Below, piece after piece: positions 47,516 to 60,523 of a stretch of DNA of 64,000 nt. The stretch is from Heliocidaris erythrogramma. Lineage: Eukaryota; Echinodermata; Echinoidea; Camarodonta; Echinometridae. Made by a program: the position numbers and the translations under genes. The DNA lies in contig CM046853.1 in NCBI GenBank assembly GCA_025617745.1, positions 4,522,873 through 4,586,872 on the forward strand. The letters are read 5' to 3'. Position 1 is the stretch's first letter; every line of letters starts with the position of its first letter. The notes below the pieces were generated by a model that did no database searches, was not told where the DNA came from, and saw only the letters and a list, made by a program, of their open reading frames with translations.

Positions 47516-49849
47516 AACGTACCAAAGAATGATCTGGAGCTTCGGAGGCCTGTAACTCCAGAACTGCAGGAGGAAGAAGAAGCCTTGCCAATGGACACAG
47601 AGGAATACTCAAATAATCTGTAAAAAGCTGTAGTTACAACTGGCAATAATTAAAGAAAGAATCCTCTCTACAGGTTTAAAACATACAGAAACAAATTAAA
47701 TATGAAACAATGCTAAAAGATATTGGATAAGAAATAAGGAAGTTATGACATTATGAAAGTTCATATTTTTGGGGAAAAACACTTTTTGACCAGTCCTTAG
47801 TGTTTTAATGAGCGAGGTGACGATATCATTGCCTCACAATTTGCTATCCTTTTCATATACAGAAATGACAAAAGTTTCATATTTCAGCTATGAGAATCTA
47901 AAACTTGTCTTATCACCGCCCGAAATAAAGGAGAAATAATACATTTTGCTATGGGGGTATGTGTTACGAGTGTGAGGTTAAAGTTTTTTTAGAAATCCAT
48001 ATACAGTGTATTTGAAAAAAATTATGAGGTGATGACATCTACTCGCCCATTTAAATATTTGCAAGGACTGGTCAAGAAAATAAAAATGAAATTTTGAAAT
48101 ATCATATCTTCCTGTATGAGTTTTGTGTGACATTTGTACTGTTCTGTATGATGTTTTCTCATGAAATAAGAAGAATAAATTCTGGAGTGGATTTCTTCTA
48201 TATTTCAAACAACTATCTGTTTTTTAGGATGCTCTTAAGAATTCCACAGATGCTTGCATGTATTTCATATACAATTTCGGTGCCTCTATCTCCATAAGGA
48301 GCGCTAAATGTTTTATTCACATAAAATGTAAATGTTCTACTTGTTTCATGATTGCATGACATGAAACTTAAACTTATACTAAACTGCAGTTAGTTCTGTC
48401 CATAAATGTACATTTAAATGTCATCTGGAGTATTGGTAATGTATGGAAGAAAATGGAGAGAGTTCCCATCCATTTGTATCCAACCTAAAAGCAGTTTATG
48501 AATACATTCCATGAAAATAAAGCACCTAAAATGTCCTAAATATTTGTAGAATTTGAAGTTAAAACATGGCAATTGACAAGCAATTCAAAATTTAGTGTCA
48601 AACTGAAATCACACTGCAAGTACTCCTGACAACCTTTAAACATATGACAAAGTTTTATTTGATATAAAATATTAGAAACTAAAATAAAATTGAACTGAAT
48701 TGAAACTGTGTATGCAATTTTCAGCACTTTCATACTTTTTGCAGAATATATTGGTAGATGTAAAAGGGTATTTTTACCAATAGCGCATTTTCTTTAGGAG
48801 AAGAGCTTGATAGATTTTGTCAATATGCCATATCTTGCAATGATTGAGAGTTGCAGTTTTCATAACTCAAAATCTTTTATTTTATTATTCCTAAGACTAT
48901 ATTCGTCTGCCAATCCAGAGAATTCATTAGTTATACATGTACATCAATTATTCAAAGAGCCACTATGAAGTTTATGTTAATAATGGACTTTTCATAGTCA
49001 CCAAGTTGTGCGTATTTATTTCTTATGAACTGGACTGAAATGCTAGGTACAATTAATATGCTTCATTCAGGCATTTTTCCTTGTGAAAAATATATTTGTC
49101 AAAGAAATTCAAGGGTAAATCAACTTGCATTATTTTGAACCAACTTATTCTGATTACAGTTCCACCATTTGGTTTGTTGTCTTACATAGATTCCTAGCAT
49201 TTCGTTCCATAATTAACTTTCTTTATTTTTCCTTGTTCTTGTATAAAACATTGTTCTGGTGCAAGATCTAGATTCAAACCCAAATTGAAAAAAAAAATGC
49301 TTTGCAAATAATTCAGCATTTTGAGTATCTACTTTATGCAAATGAGGCAAAACATTCTCAACAAAATCTTATATTCATGCTATTTCATGAGTTAGTAATT
49401 CATGTACATTCAACATTACCATTTTTGAGACCATAGAAATCAGGTACTTTCCCCTCCAATTTTGTCAGTGATGCTGTGTTTTGGGTAAATGTTCAAATAC
49501 TTAATGTATTTTCTTACCCTTTTTTTACTTCGTGCCAAAAATCCATTCATTTTCACAACTCTTTTCATTAGGGTAGCTTGTGTTTCCCACTGTGTGATTT
49601 AATAATCCACCTGTTAACATATACCTGTATATAATTACTCACACATCAGTTTTGATTATCATTGTTATGTATGTTTTATGAATGGATGTTTGCAGCTGAT
49701 TTTCATACCAGTGGCATTAAAAATGTGAAACTGATTTTATGTCTGCCTTGTATATTATGCATAACTTATTTTTCAGTGATTGTACATGTATGTACTTTGT
49801 ACGTCATTACACTTAAACAGATTGTAATTAGTGGTTCAGATGGTAAAAT
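47516..49849. other. Transposon interior, AT-rich, no gene recognised
   Basis: About 2.3 kb with scattered stops in all frames. It may contain the 3' UTR of the DUF4806-like gene. Nothing else was recognised. Confidence 0.45.
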
Positions 49850-51825
49850 ATGACGTAATATTTAAGTCGTGATTTAAGTCTTTTTTACGTCCTGTAATTA
49901 TGTCAATAAGTCTAAAACTTGCACCAACGCAAGACGTCATGAGGACGTCTTATTTTGAGGTCATCTTTACGTTTTGCAGGTCACTAAATGATGACTTTGC
50001 AAATCACCAAATGACGACTTTTGGACCTCTTTTGGACGTCTTGCGGGTGGTAAAATATGACGTGATATTTAAGTCGTGATTTACGTCTTTTTTATGTCTT
50101 GTAATTACGTCAATAAGTCGACAACTTGCACCAACGCAAGACGTCATGAGGACGTCTTATTCTGAGGTCATCTTTACGTCTTGCAGGTCACTAAATGACG
50201 ACTTTATTACGTCTTTTGGACATCTTGCAGTTCACCAAATGACGATTCTTTGACGTCTTTTGGGCGTCTAGCATATCACGTCATTTGTTACCACACTCAA
50301 GACCTCTAAAAGACGTCATGAAGCTGTCATTCACTGACGTGCAAGACGTAAATATGACGTCAAAATAAGACGTCCTCATGACGTCTTGCGTTGGTGCAAG
50401 TTGTCGTCTTATTTACGTAATTACAGGACGTAAAATAGACGTAAACTATGACTTAAATATCACGTCATTTTTTACCACCCGCAAGACCTCTAAAAGACGT
50501 CATAAAATGGTCATTTAGTGACCTGCAAGACGTCCAATAGACGTCACAAAGTCGTCATTTGGTGATTTGCAAGACGTCCAAAATACGTCATGAAGTCGTC
50601 ATTCAGTGACCTGCAAGACGTAAAGATGACGTCAAAATAAGACGTCCTCACGATGTCTTGTGTTGGTGCAAGTTGTCGTCTTATTGACGTAATTACAGGA
50701 CGTAAAAAAGACGTAAATCACGACGTAAATATCACGTCATTTTTTACCACCCGCAAGACCTCTAAAAGACGTCATAAAGTGGTCATTTAGTGACCAGCAA
50801 GACGTCCAATAGACGTCACAAAGTCGTCATTTGGTGATTTGCAAGACGCCCAAAGCCGTCATGAAGTCGTCATTCAGTGACCTGCAAGACGTAAAGATGA
50901 CGTCAAAATAAGACGTCCTCATGATGTCTTGCGTTGGTGCAAGTTGTCGTCTTATTGACGTAATTACAGGACGTAAAAAAGACGTAAATCACGACGTAAA
51001 TATCACGTCATTTTTTACCACCCGCAAGACCTCTAAAAGACGTCATAAAGTGGTCATTTAGTGACCAGCAAGACGTCCAATAGACGTCACAAAGTCGTCA
51101 TTTGGTGATTTGCAAGACGCCCAAAAGACGTCATGAAGTCGTCATTCAGTGACCTGCAAGACGTAAAGATGACGTCAAAATAAGACGTCCTCATGATGTC
51201 TTGCGTTGGTGCAAGTTGTCATCTTATTGACGTAATTACAGGACGTAAAATAAACGTAAACTATGACTTAAATATCACGTCATTTTTTACCACCCGCAAG
51301 ACGTCTAAAAACGTCATAAAGTGGTCATTTAATGACCTGCAAGACGTCAAAAAGACATCCAAAAGTAGTCATTTGGTGATTTGCAAGACGTCATGAAGTT
51401 GTCATTCACTGACCTGCAAGACGTAAAGATGACGTCAAAATAAGACGTCCTCATTACGTCTTGCGTTGGTGCAAGTTGTCGTCTTATTTACGTAATTACA
51501 GGACGTAAAATAGACGTAAACTATGACTTAAATATCACGTAATTTTTTACCACCCGCAAGACGTCTAAAAACGTCATAAAGTGGTCATTTAATGACCTGC
51601 AAGACGTCAAAAAGACGTCCAAAAGTAGTCATTTGGTGATTTGCAAGACGTCATGAAGTTGTCATTCACTGACCTGGAAGACGTAAAGATGACGTCAAAA
51701 TAAGACGTCCTCATGATGTCTTGCGTTGGTGCAAGTTGTCGTCTTATTGACGTAATTACAGGACGTAAAAAAGACGTAAACCACGACGTAAATATCACGT
51801 CAATATCACGTCATTTTTACCACTC
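49850..51825. repeat. Right-arm minisatellite, ~270-bp unit rich in GACGTC
   Basis: Units of about 262-270 bp recur (for example GACGTAAAGATGACGTCAAA near 50618, 50888, 51158, 51420 and 51681). Other words are CCACCCGCAAGACCTC, AAGTCGTCATTTGGTG and GTTGGTGCAAGTTGTC. The first part (49850-50280) holds units in the opposite orientation, so the array is itself an inverted repeat. It shares the GACGTC theme with the left arm but not its unit. Confidence 0.9.
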
Positions 51826-52185
51826 TCTGCTATCAGGGAAATTACTCTCGCTTCTATAAAAACTTTTATCTTATAATGATACTCTGAAATTCCATTGCTG
51901 TTTTTATCGTGTTTATGTCTATAATGCGGAAACCGTACACTGAAGAAAAACAAAGGTCCCTGTAAAATTTTATCACAAAAAGTGTAACTTTACCAGAGTT
52001 CCGCGGGTTAACCGGTAGCCAACACAAATCTGGTCATTTTTTACCGCTTTGCCTGGTTATTTCAAACCCATCTTCTCTAATCAAATTTCCAAATTCCTGG
52101 TGAACTAATGCAATTATACACGGAAAATAATTTACATGTAAATTTTTAACCAGGCGTTTTTTGTGTGTACCTCACCGTCAATAGT

Positions 52186-52491
52186 GAGCTTTCGAATGTG
52201 TGGACTTGAACGCCGTCCTAGATCTTCCAAGCTACAATGGACTGCTTTGCGTTAGCTGCATACCGCGCTTTGTGCAAGAACGGATCACCTGTCCACTGGC
52301 TTCTCCCTCGTCCACTAGTCAGATCGAGAACGCGTCAAACACGGTTTTGCCGTCTTCTCTAAAACGTGAACCTCGCTTTACCCATTGTTATAGCTTCATG
52401 TTTCACCTACATTGTAGGCAGTCAACACGAAGCAGTCCATTGTCGGTGGGAGGATCTAGAACGGCGTTCTAGTTGACACATCCGAAAACTC
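52186..52491. mobile_element. MITE with GAGCTTTCGAATGTGT ends, array copy 1
   Basis: 306 bp, largely palindromic (GAACGCCGTCCTAGATC and its complement near the right end). The interior CTTTGTGCAAGAACGG is related to MITE 'a'. It sits in a sub-repeat that has an unoccupied relative near 39520-39545 (TCAATGACGAGCC), which supports insertion. Confidence 0.65.
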
Positions 52492-53149
52492 CTTAATGAC
52501 GAGCCATGAAGCCAACAAAATGTCAAGTTTCTTTCTTCTTCTCCTTCTTCTTCTTCTTGTCGTTATCATTATTATTATCAGTATTATTGTCATCATGATT
52601 TTATGATTATTATTATCATTATTAACATTATTATTGTTGGTGTTCACCTGTGCCTCGAAGAGGAAAAGTGAAATAAATCACTGTAGTAAATAATGTATGT
52701 ATAATACGCGCTGTGATTGGTTATATTTGCATCACGTGACGTGCAAAAATTTTGTTATAGTGCACGACCTATAACCAAATTAGGCCCGGGCCTAATATAC
52801 AATTACAGTTATAGATCTAGGGGTCTATACAACTAGAAATGTCCATTGCCGCGCAATGCGAAATGTATCCCCCGGCTCTGGAAGCAATTCGAAGGAGGGA
52901 CAAAGAACCTCCCCCCTCCCCTCCCTCAAACAAAAAGATGGCGTAGAGATTGCCGCCAGTGGCCCGGACTATTGTCAACACTCGGAGCAGTATCACCGAA
53001 ACAATGTGTGTAGATTAGAGTATAATGTAAAATTCAAAAGAAATCTGTCAAGAAATGTGATCTCAGAGCGCACACAAGATATCCACTAAAATATGACCAT
53101 AAACTAAAAGTCTAGAGTAATCTATGATGGACCTCCATACATAATCTGA
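52492..53149. repeat. Array unit end with promoter-like words
   Basis: After a (CTT)n and (ATT)n tract and the CTGTGCCTCG sub-repeat, about 52700-52960 contains GTGATTGGTTAT (inverted CCAAT), CATCACGTGACG (E-box) and AAAGATGGCG (YY1-like). No transcript or coding exon follows. Copy 2 repeats it at about 59330-59690. Confidence 0.3.
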
Positions 53150-53790
53150 ATTTGTCCCCTTGAAGACACCTTCCTGAAAAATGTTCGAAAATTTCTACCA
53201 ACGCGACCTGACGTTACCCGACTGTTTAGCAAAAGCCGATAATAAGACAGTTTTGCAGTCCGTTATTAAATGATCGTATTTTGAAGATATTTACTTGCTG
53301 TCTAGAAACATTGGGCTAAAATTTGCACAAAACTGTTTCAAGCACCATATCCTAATTTTGTTCTTATTAGTTTTACGACACTTCCAACCCAAATTCCAGG
53401 TTTTTTAGACGAATCAAAGGTCAAGAATACAGTTTTAGAAATGATTGTCAACTCTAAATAACGTCGGCCTAGCAGCAAGTCAATAAGCGCATTTCGTCTA
53501 TATCTCTCTAAAACTTCTCGTCCATTAAAGGATTCGTCCTAAAAATACTAGAACCTCACGGCCGTAATTAGAAGTACGGAATTTCTCATGGAATTGATCG
53601 GGGCCTTGGTACAGATTCCCATCTGATAGGATCCGATTTTTTTTTACAGCCGATTTATTGTTTGTTGAACTGTACAAGAATTCCATTACACTTACTTACT
53701 TATGTCGTCCGCCAGGACGCACCACATCATTCACATCACACGTGTCCTCTTTCATTAGCCTTCTCAATTCCCCGACGTTTACCATCATTA

Positions 53791-54083
53791 GGGACTTTTC
53801 GATTTGCACGTTCACTAGTCGACTGCTACGTGCGGTAATTCAATGGACTGCTTTGTGTTAATGGTATACAAAGTCGGTGAAGCGAGGCACCACGCTTTGT
53901 GCAAGAGCGGCTCACACGTCCACTGCTTTGAGGACGACCAGGATTTCCACCCAAAAAGCGTACGTCCACGGGGTAGTGGACGAGTGAATCGCTTCACCGA
54001 CTTTGTATACCATTAACACAAAGCAGTCCATTGAATTACCGCACGTAGCAGTCGACTAGTGAAAGTGCAAATCGAAAAGTCCC
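53791..54083. mobile_element. TA-type MITE 'a', array copy 2
   Basis: Same 293-bp element as at 35909-36201, here with TA on both sides. Confidence 0.8.
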
Positions 54084-54084
54084 T

Positions 54085-55569
54085 AATATATGTTGTTCTG
54101 CGTCTGCCTCGTCCTATTTTCCCTTCGGTTGGAAGCCAAAGTACCAGTTTGTTAGCCATTTCCTCACTGTGGCGAACACAGTAACCCGCGAGACGCATCC
54201 TCCTTTGCTGAACTTTGATCGAGATTTTAGGTAGAGCTCCATAGAGCTGATCATTTGTGAGATGACTCTTCCAGGACACATTAAGTGTCATTCGAAGTAG
54301 TCTTGTGTAGCACCTGTCCAACTGCATATTCATCTTTTTGGTTAGAGTCCAAGTTTGAAAATTAGAACCATATAAAAGTACTGACTCAACAGTAGCAGTA
54401 AAGAGTCTGATTTCGATTTTTCTTGAGAGAGAGAAGCTCCAAACTTTTCTAAGCCTGTGGCAGGCTTAGAAAAGTTTGTTCCACGCTAGTGCCTTTCTAG
54501 TGTTAGTAGGGACTTTTAGAAGCATTGGACTAGTACTTCGTCCCAGTCGACTAATTCGCGCATGTCAACGTCGTCGACTGCCCATGTTGACTACAGTTCT
54601 GATCATTTTAGATTTCACTCGACGTGTACGTACCGTCGACGTCAACCGGAAGTACACACTCAACGGATGAGCATAATAGTTGAGCTGTTCTGATGACGTC
54701 ATATACGTGAACCTCGTCGAAGATTTCGGAGCACCGCAAAAACGAAGTGAACACGTTCTCGATTTTGCAAGGCAGGGAGGAGGAAAGGGAGAGGGCGAGT
54801 GGCGCATGCGCAGTGGCGTAGAATGTTGTCCTTGCGTACCAGTCGACTAAGTGGACGTTCAATTCTAAAAGTCCCTAATATCACATTCAGAGCTTGCAGT
54901 CCATGCCCCAAGATATTTAAAGTTCTCCACTATTTTAAGGGCATCACCGTTTTTGACCTTAATGTCCACTGCCTGGGGAATTCCTGATGCAGCCTCGTGT
55001 TCTAGCCGGATTAAAATCTACTGAGCCTGTTCCATTTCCCCCGTTATGATTGCCAGATCATCGACAAAGTCGAAATCTGTAATGGTAACTGCTGGAAATC
55101 TTCTGCTTCTTCTTATATAAGGTTGAAAGCCAAGTTCTTCATCTCTACCCTCAAATTTTTTCCGCATACTGTAAAGTACGATAGCAAAGATATACGGTGC
55201 TAGTGTGTCTCCTTGCAAAACTCCCTGTTTGATTTCAAAGAAATCATTCTCACCATCAGGTGTTATAACTCTTGCCTTAGTGTTTTGGTACAGGATCTAT
55301 ATTGCACCTATCAGCTTCGGAGGTATGTCATAGGCTTTCAGAATGTTTATCATCTTCTTTTGATGTACTGAGTCAAATGCTTTTTTAAAGTCAATATACA
55401 GGATGATCGCTTTTCTGTTATGACTCTTTACACCCTCAATTAGTCTTCTGAGTGCTAACATATGAGCAGTAGTAGACCTACCAGGTCTGAATCCGTTTTG
55501 GTTGGGTCTGAGTTTTGATTCAATCTTTGGTTGTATCCGATTTAGTATCAATTTATTATGTAATTCCAT
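54085..55569 (-). pseudogene. RTE-like reverse transcriptase fragment, array copy 2
   Basis: Paralogue of the fragment at 36205-37678, carrying the same MITE at 54509-54875. It has a premature TAG near 55295 (an A/C change relative to copy 1) and a 3-base loss near 55173, so it decays independently. Confidence 0.75.
54509..54875. mobile_element. TA-type MITE 'b', array copy 2
   Basis: Exactly 367 bp, as in copies 1 and 3, with TA flanks. The insertion therefore predates the tandem duplication. Confidence 0.8.
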
Positions 55570-56021
55570 TACAATTTAGCCCCAAATTTCTTCAAAATTG
55601 CGTTTTGAAAGTGCTTCCATATCAAATATTGTTCAGAATGGAATTCTTAACACATGTGCCAAATTTAGTGCTTTTAGACAAAAGTGCACAATTTTCAAGC
55701 TATGCAGCCTTACTAATAGGAAGTTACTTTATATTTTGCTGGCTCAAACCACGGCGTCCACTGCATGCATGCTAAACAACTCACAAGTATTTGGGCCTAT
55801 GTTTATCAAATCATGCAGTTCCATTATCGTTGTTGATTCGTGTTAAATGGCAATGAGTCAGAACACAGGATAAGCTTCATAGCAAGCCTGTAACGATACC
55901 ACTCAATGTAAGCTTACATCAGATACAAACACGTTGATAACTAAAAACAATACCACCCTTTTCCATGAAGGTAACAAAATGTCAAATTTGATTATTATTA
56001 TTATTATTATCATTATTATCA

Positions 56022-57625
56022 TAAGGTTTGTTTGAGCACCTTTAAAAGGTGCTTATATTTGCCAGACCAGTGCCACCTTTTAGGGTGTCCCTAAGCACCT
56101 TTTGAAAATGTTTTCATCGACACCTTTAAAGGTGCACGGTGTTCTGTGTTCATCACGAGCACTGGCAAAGAGCTAGCCTACTCTTGAGCAATATTTTATC
56201 GTCCTTTGAAAAAAATACAATATATCCATAGTAACTGAAATCAATAGGCCTAAATTATAACAACATGCAATAGAACACATTTATACAATTTGTATCAAAC
56301 CAAAGTATTTTGAAAATGACGAATGTAGATAGATATTATCGTGGACATGTTTAAATAATATAGGTTTTCCCGGTCAATTTCGCAGATTTGTCATTCAATT
56401 TGATAAGGGAGTCATTCAAATTCGCGAAAAAGATCTGTGCCATGAAATTTATCATTCAAATTCATTTTGAGGTCATTCAAATTCGCACTTCGGTCAAGAC
56501 ATTTAGCGTTTACATCATTCAAATTCAAATATGCGTGGAGAGCATTCAAATTCGCTACCTCGCTTGGAAGCGTCTTTTCGAGCATTCAAATTCGCACGTG
56601 GGCATTCGAATTCGTAATGAGTTCATTCAATTTAGCATGTATTTAGCGTTTGTGTGTTTTTGCTCATCTATTCAAGTCGTAATGTTTAAAATAAAGAGAT
56701 ACATTGCCCAACATGACATAGGCCTACTATACAAAGGAAACATTATATATATAACATAATTCATGATAACTACATGTACGTTATGAATAACATTTTTCAG
56801 AGTATACATTGACAGCCAACACAGTGACACACTCACTATATATATATATAGTTAGACATGAACAAAAAACAGATTATGAAAAAGAATAAAAATCAATCAA
56901 GAAAATAAATGAAAAAAACAAGATTATGAAAAAAAATAAAAATCAATCAAGAAAATCTGCAATTCTGCAGGCACTATAAACGTTAGAAATGAAGAACAAA
57001 AATTCCTAGAACTAAATTTCAAAATGATGATAAATCAGAAGAAAATAAAATAAAAATAATAAATCAGAAGAAAAATAAATAAATGTTATTGATTATAGAA
57101 AAACACACCCATGTGTGCAGAAAACTCAGAAGGAAAGAATGAAAATACCAAATAATTATCAACTGATAAAATTTACTGGAACTACATTTGATTTTGAATG
57201 CTCAACGTGTTAAGTTGAATGATGGAATAACAGTATTGCGCAATTCCCTTGCCATTCTTTGCGAAATTGAATGAACGTTTTGCGAACTAGGTGCATTTAG
57301 TGCGAATTTGATTGACAAAAACTTAGATTCAAATGACATAAATACAAATTCGAATGATATGAAAATGAATTTGAATTACAAATCGGCTGTGTGCGACCTA
57401 AATCCTTGAAATTGAATGCACGCAAAATGAAATTGACTGACGATCTTACGAAATTGACGGGGAAAACCTATATCTACAGATTATGATAAAGACTAACACG
57501 CATAACAAAGGGTGGAGAAATCTAAGCTCAATGGCTAAGGTCCTTTTAATGGAAGTTGTAGACACCTTTTCAATCCGGCGCCAGTTTGGAGCAAATGAGT
57601 ACCCCATAAGCACCATTTCTTAAGA
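56022..57625. mobile_element. Truncated CACTCTTA MITE with nested insertion, array copy 2
   Basis: Corresponds to 38627-39117. The left TIR is lost through a deletion of about 0.5 kb that joins the (ATT)n tract to AAGGTTTGTTTGAGCACC. The right end is retained (…TTAAGAGTG). The 1.1-kb element at 56362-57469 interrupts it. Confidence 0.7.
56362..57469. mobile_element. 1.1-kb element with CATTCAAATTCG subterminal repeats
   Basis: Ends AGGTTTTCCCGGTCAATTTC and its near-exact complement. Copy 1 (about 38956-38966) shows the empty site AAATAATATCTACAG, which fixes the borders to within the ambiguity of an ATAT or TA duplication. The left 250 bp has about nine copies of CATTCAAATTCG-like words; the right end has about six in inverted orientation. 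The interior is AT-rich without a transposase frame. Confidence 0.8.
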
Positions 57626-58834
57626 GTGTACTGCATGATAAACAATTTATAGAATTAAGCAGGTTTATCAAGACATGCAGTTCCACCCTCAGAACTCAGC
57701 TTAGATTTAAAGTAAGGATGTAGAGATATCAGTAAATTCCTCTGGTAAACATACATCACATACAAACACGTTGATGGCTATAATACGGAAAGAGTACACT
57801 GAAGAAGGAAAAAAACTCCTTGTAAAATTTTATCACAAAAAGTATAAGACTTTACCAGAGTTCCGAGTTAACCAGTAGCCAACACCAATCTGGTCATTTT
57901 TACCGCTTTGCCTGGTTATTTAAAACCCCATTCTCTCTTATTAAATTACCAAATTCCTGGTGAATTAATGCGATTATACACGGAAAATAATTTACATGGA
58001 ATATGTTTAACCGGGCGTTTTTTCTGTGCGCCTCCCTTTCAATGACGAGCCATGAAGCCAACAAAATGTCAAGTTTGATCTTTCCTCTTCTTGTTCTGCT
58101 CCTCCTCCTTCTTGTTTTCTTCTTCTTCTTTTTATTATTGTCGTTATCATTATTTTTATTATAACTATTATTATTATTATTATTATCATTTTTTTATTAT
58201 TGTTCACCTGTGCCTCGGAGAGGAAAAGTGAAATAAAGCACTATAACCATGATAACCCTCGAGTCTCTCCTCCCGAAGTAACTGACTGGGGTGGGCAGGT
58301 GGACCTCACCGGGGGTTCCCCTACCCTTTCACGAATAGTGCAGTGGCTTATTAAAATGCATCTTTCAAGCATTTTGGGACGTATTCACCAGGGAACACAG
58401 CAAACCACTGTGAAAAAGACCATATAAGCCACCTACAAAAGGTCCCAGAGTTAATGATGTTCTTCTTCGTTTTGCTTTCGATGAACAAATTACTCTCGCT
58501 TCTATAAAAACTTTTATCTTATAATGATACTCTGAAATTCCATTGCTGTTTTTATCGTGTTTATGTCTATAATGCGGAAACCGTACACTGAAGAAAAACA
58601 AAGGTCCCTGTAAAATTTTATCACAAAAAGTGTTAACTTTACCAGAGTTCCGCGGGTTAACCGGTAGCCAACACAAATCTGGTCATTTTTTACCGCTTTG
58701 CCTGGTTATTTCAAACCCATCTTCTCTAATCAAATTTCCAAATTCCTGGTGAACTAATGCAATTATACACGGAAAATAATTTACATGTAAATTTTTAACC
58801 AGGCGTTTTCTATGTGTACCTCACCGTCAATAGT
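57626..58834 (+). repeat. Array unit sub-repeats, copy 2
   Basis: Matches 39118-40026 and 51839-52185 of copy 1, joined directly at about 58489, where the 11.8-kb element is absent. Contains (TTC)n and (ATT)n tracts and the CTGTGCCTCG sub-repeat. Confidence 0.7.
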
Positions 58835-59140
58835 GAGCTTTCGAATGTGTGGACTTGAACGCCGTCCTAGATCTTCCAAGCTACAATGGACTGCTTTGCG
58901 TTAGCTGCATACCGCGCTTTGTGCAAGAACGGATCACCTGTCCACTGGCTTCTCCCTCGTCCACTAGTCAGATCGAGAACGCGTCAAACACGGTTTTGCC
59001 GTCTTCTCTAAAACGTGAACCTCGCTTTACCCATTGTTATAGCTTCATGTTTCACCTACATTGTATGCAGTCAACACGAAGCAGTCCATTGTCGCTGGGA
59101 GGATCTAGAACGGCGTTCTAGTTGACACATCCGAAAACTC
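58835..59140. mobile_element. MITE with GAGCTTTCGAATGTGT ends, array copy 2
   Basis: Same 306-bp element as at 52186-52491. Confidence 0.65.
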
Positions 59141-60523
59141 CTCAATGACGAGCCATGAAGCCAACAAAATGTCAAGTTTCTTTCTTCTTCTCCTTCTTCT
59201 TCTTCTTGTCGTTATCATTATTATTATCAGTATTATCGTCATCATGATTTTATGATTATTAGTATCATTATTATTGTTGTTGTTCACCTGTGCCTCGAAG
59301 AGGAAAAGTGAAATAAATCACTATAGTAAATAGTGTATGTATAATACGCGCTGTGATTGGTTATATATTATTTGCATCACGTGACGTGCAAAAATTTTGT
59401 TATAGTGCACGACCTATAACCAAATTAGGCCCGGGCCTAATATACAATTACAGTTATAGATCTAGGGGTCTATACAACTAGAAATGTCCATTGCCGCGCA
59501 ATGCGAAATGTATCCCCCGGCTCTGGAAGCAATTCGAAGGAGGGACAAAGAACCTCCCCCCTCCCCTCCCTCAAACAAAAAGATGGCGTAGAGATTGCCG
59601 CCAGTGGCCCGGACTATTGTCAACACTAGGAGCAGTATCACCGAAACAATGTGTGTATATTAGAGTATAATGTAAAATTCAAAAGAAATCTGTCAAGAAA
59701 TGTGATCTCAGAGCGCACACAAGATATCCACTAAAATATGACCATAAATTAAAAGTCTAGAGTAATCTATGATGGACCTCCATACATAATCTGAATTTGT
59801 CCCCTTGAAGACACCTTCCTGAAAAATGTTCGAAAATTTCTACCAACGCGACCTGACGTTACCCGACTGTTTAGCAAAAGTGGAAACTTTCCCTCCGATA
59901 ATAAGACAGTTTTGCAGTCCGTTATTAAATGATCGTATTTTGAAGATATTTACTTGCTGTCTAGAAACATTGGGCTAAAATTTGCACAAAACTGTTTCAA
60001 GCACCATATCCTAATTTTGTTCTTATTAGTTTTACGACACTTCCAACCCAAATTCCAGGTTTTTTAGACGAATCAAAGGTCAAGAATACAGTTTTAGAAA
60101 TGATTGTCAACTCTAAATAACGTCGGCCTAGCAGCAAGTCAATAAGCGCATTTCGTCTATATCTCTCTAAAACTTCTCGTCCATTAAAGGATTCGTCCTA
60201 AAAATACTAGAACCTCACGGCCGTAATTAGAAGTACGGAATTTCTCATGGAATTGATCGGGCCTTGGTACAGATTCCATCTGGTAGGATCCGATTTTTTT
60301 TTACAGCCGATTTATTGTTCGTTGAACTGTACAAGAATTCCATTACACTTACTTACTTATGTCGTCCGCCAGGACTCACCACATCATTCACATCACACGT
60401 GTTCTCCATTCAACCCTGTCTGTCATTAGCCTTCTCAATTCCCGACGTTTACCATCATTAGGGACTTTTCGATTTGCACGTTAACTAGTCGACTGCTACG
60501 TGCGGTAATTCAATGGACTGCTT

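Larger units (their letters stand above)
40027..51838. mobile_element. 11.8-kb DNA transposon with minisatellite arms and DUF4806-like gene
   Basis: Ends CCCTGATAGCAGA (40027-40039) and TCTGCTATCAGGG (51826-51838) form a perfect 13-bp terminal inverted repeat. The paralogous site in array copy 2 (about 58481-58500) reads GATGAACAAATTACTCTCGC without the element, giving exact borders and a 2-bp AA target duplication. The arms are long minisatellites (about 40040-42470 and 49850-51825). The interior (42.5-49.8 kb) carries one spliced gene-like frame, two foldback segments and AT-rich DNA. I recognise no transposase. The superfamily is open: the AA duplication does not match TA- or TTAA-type families. 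Confidence 0.85.
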
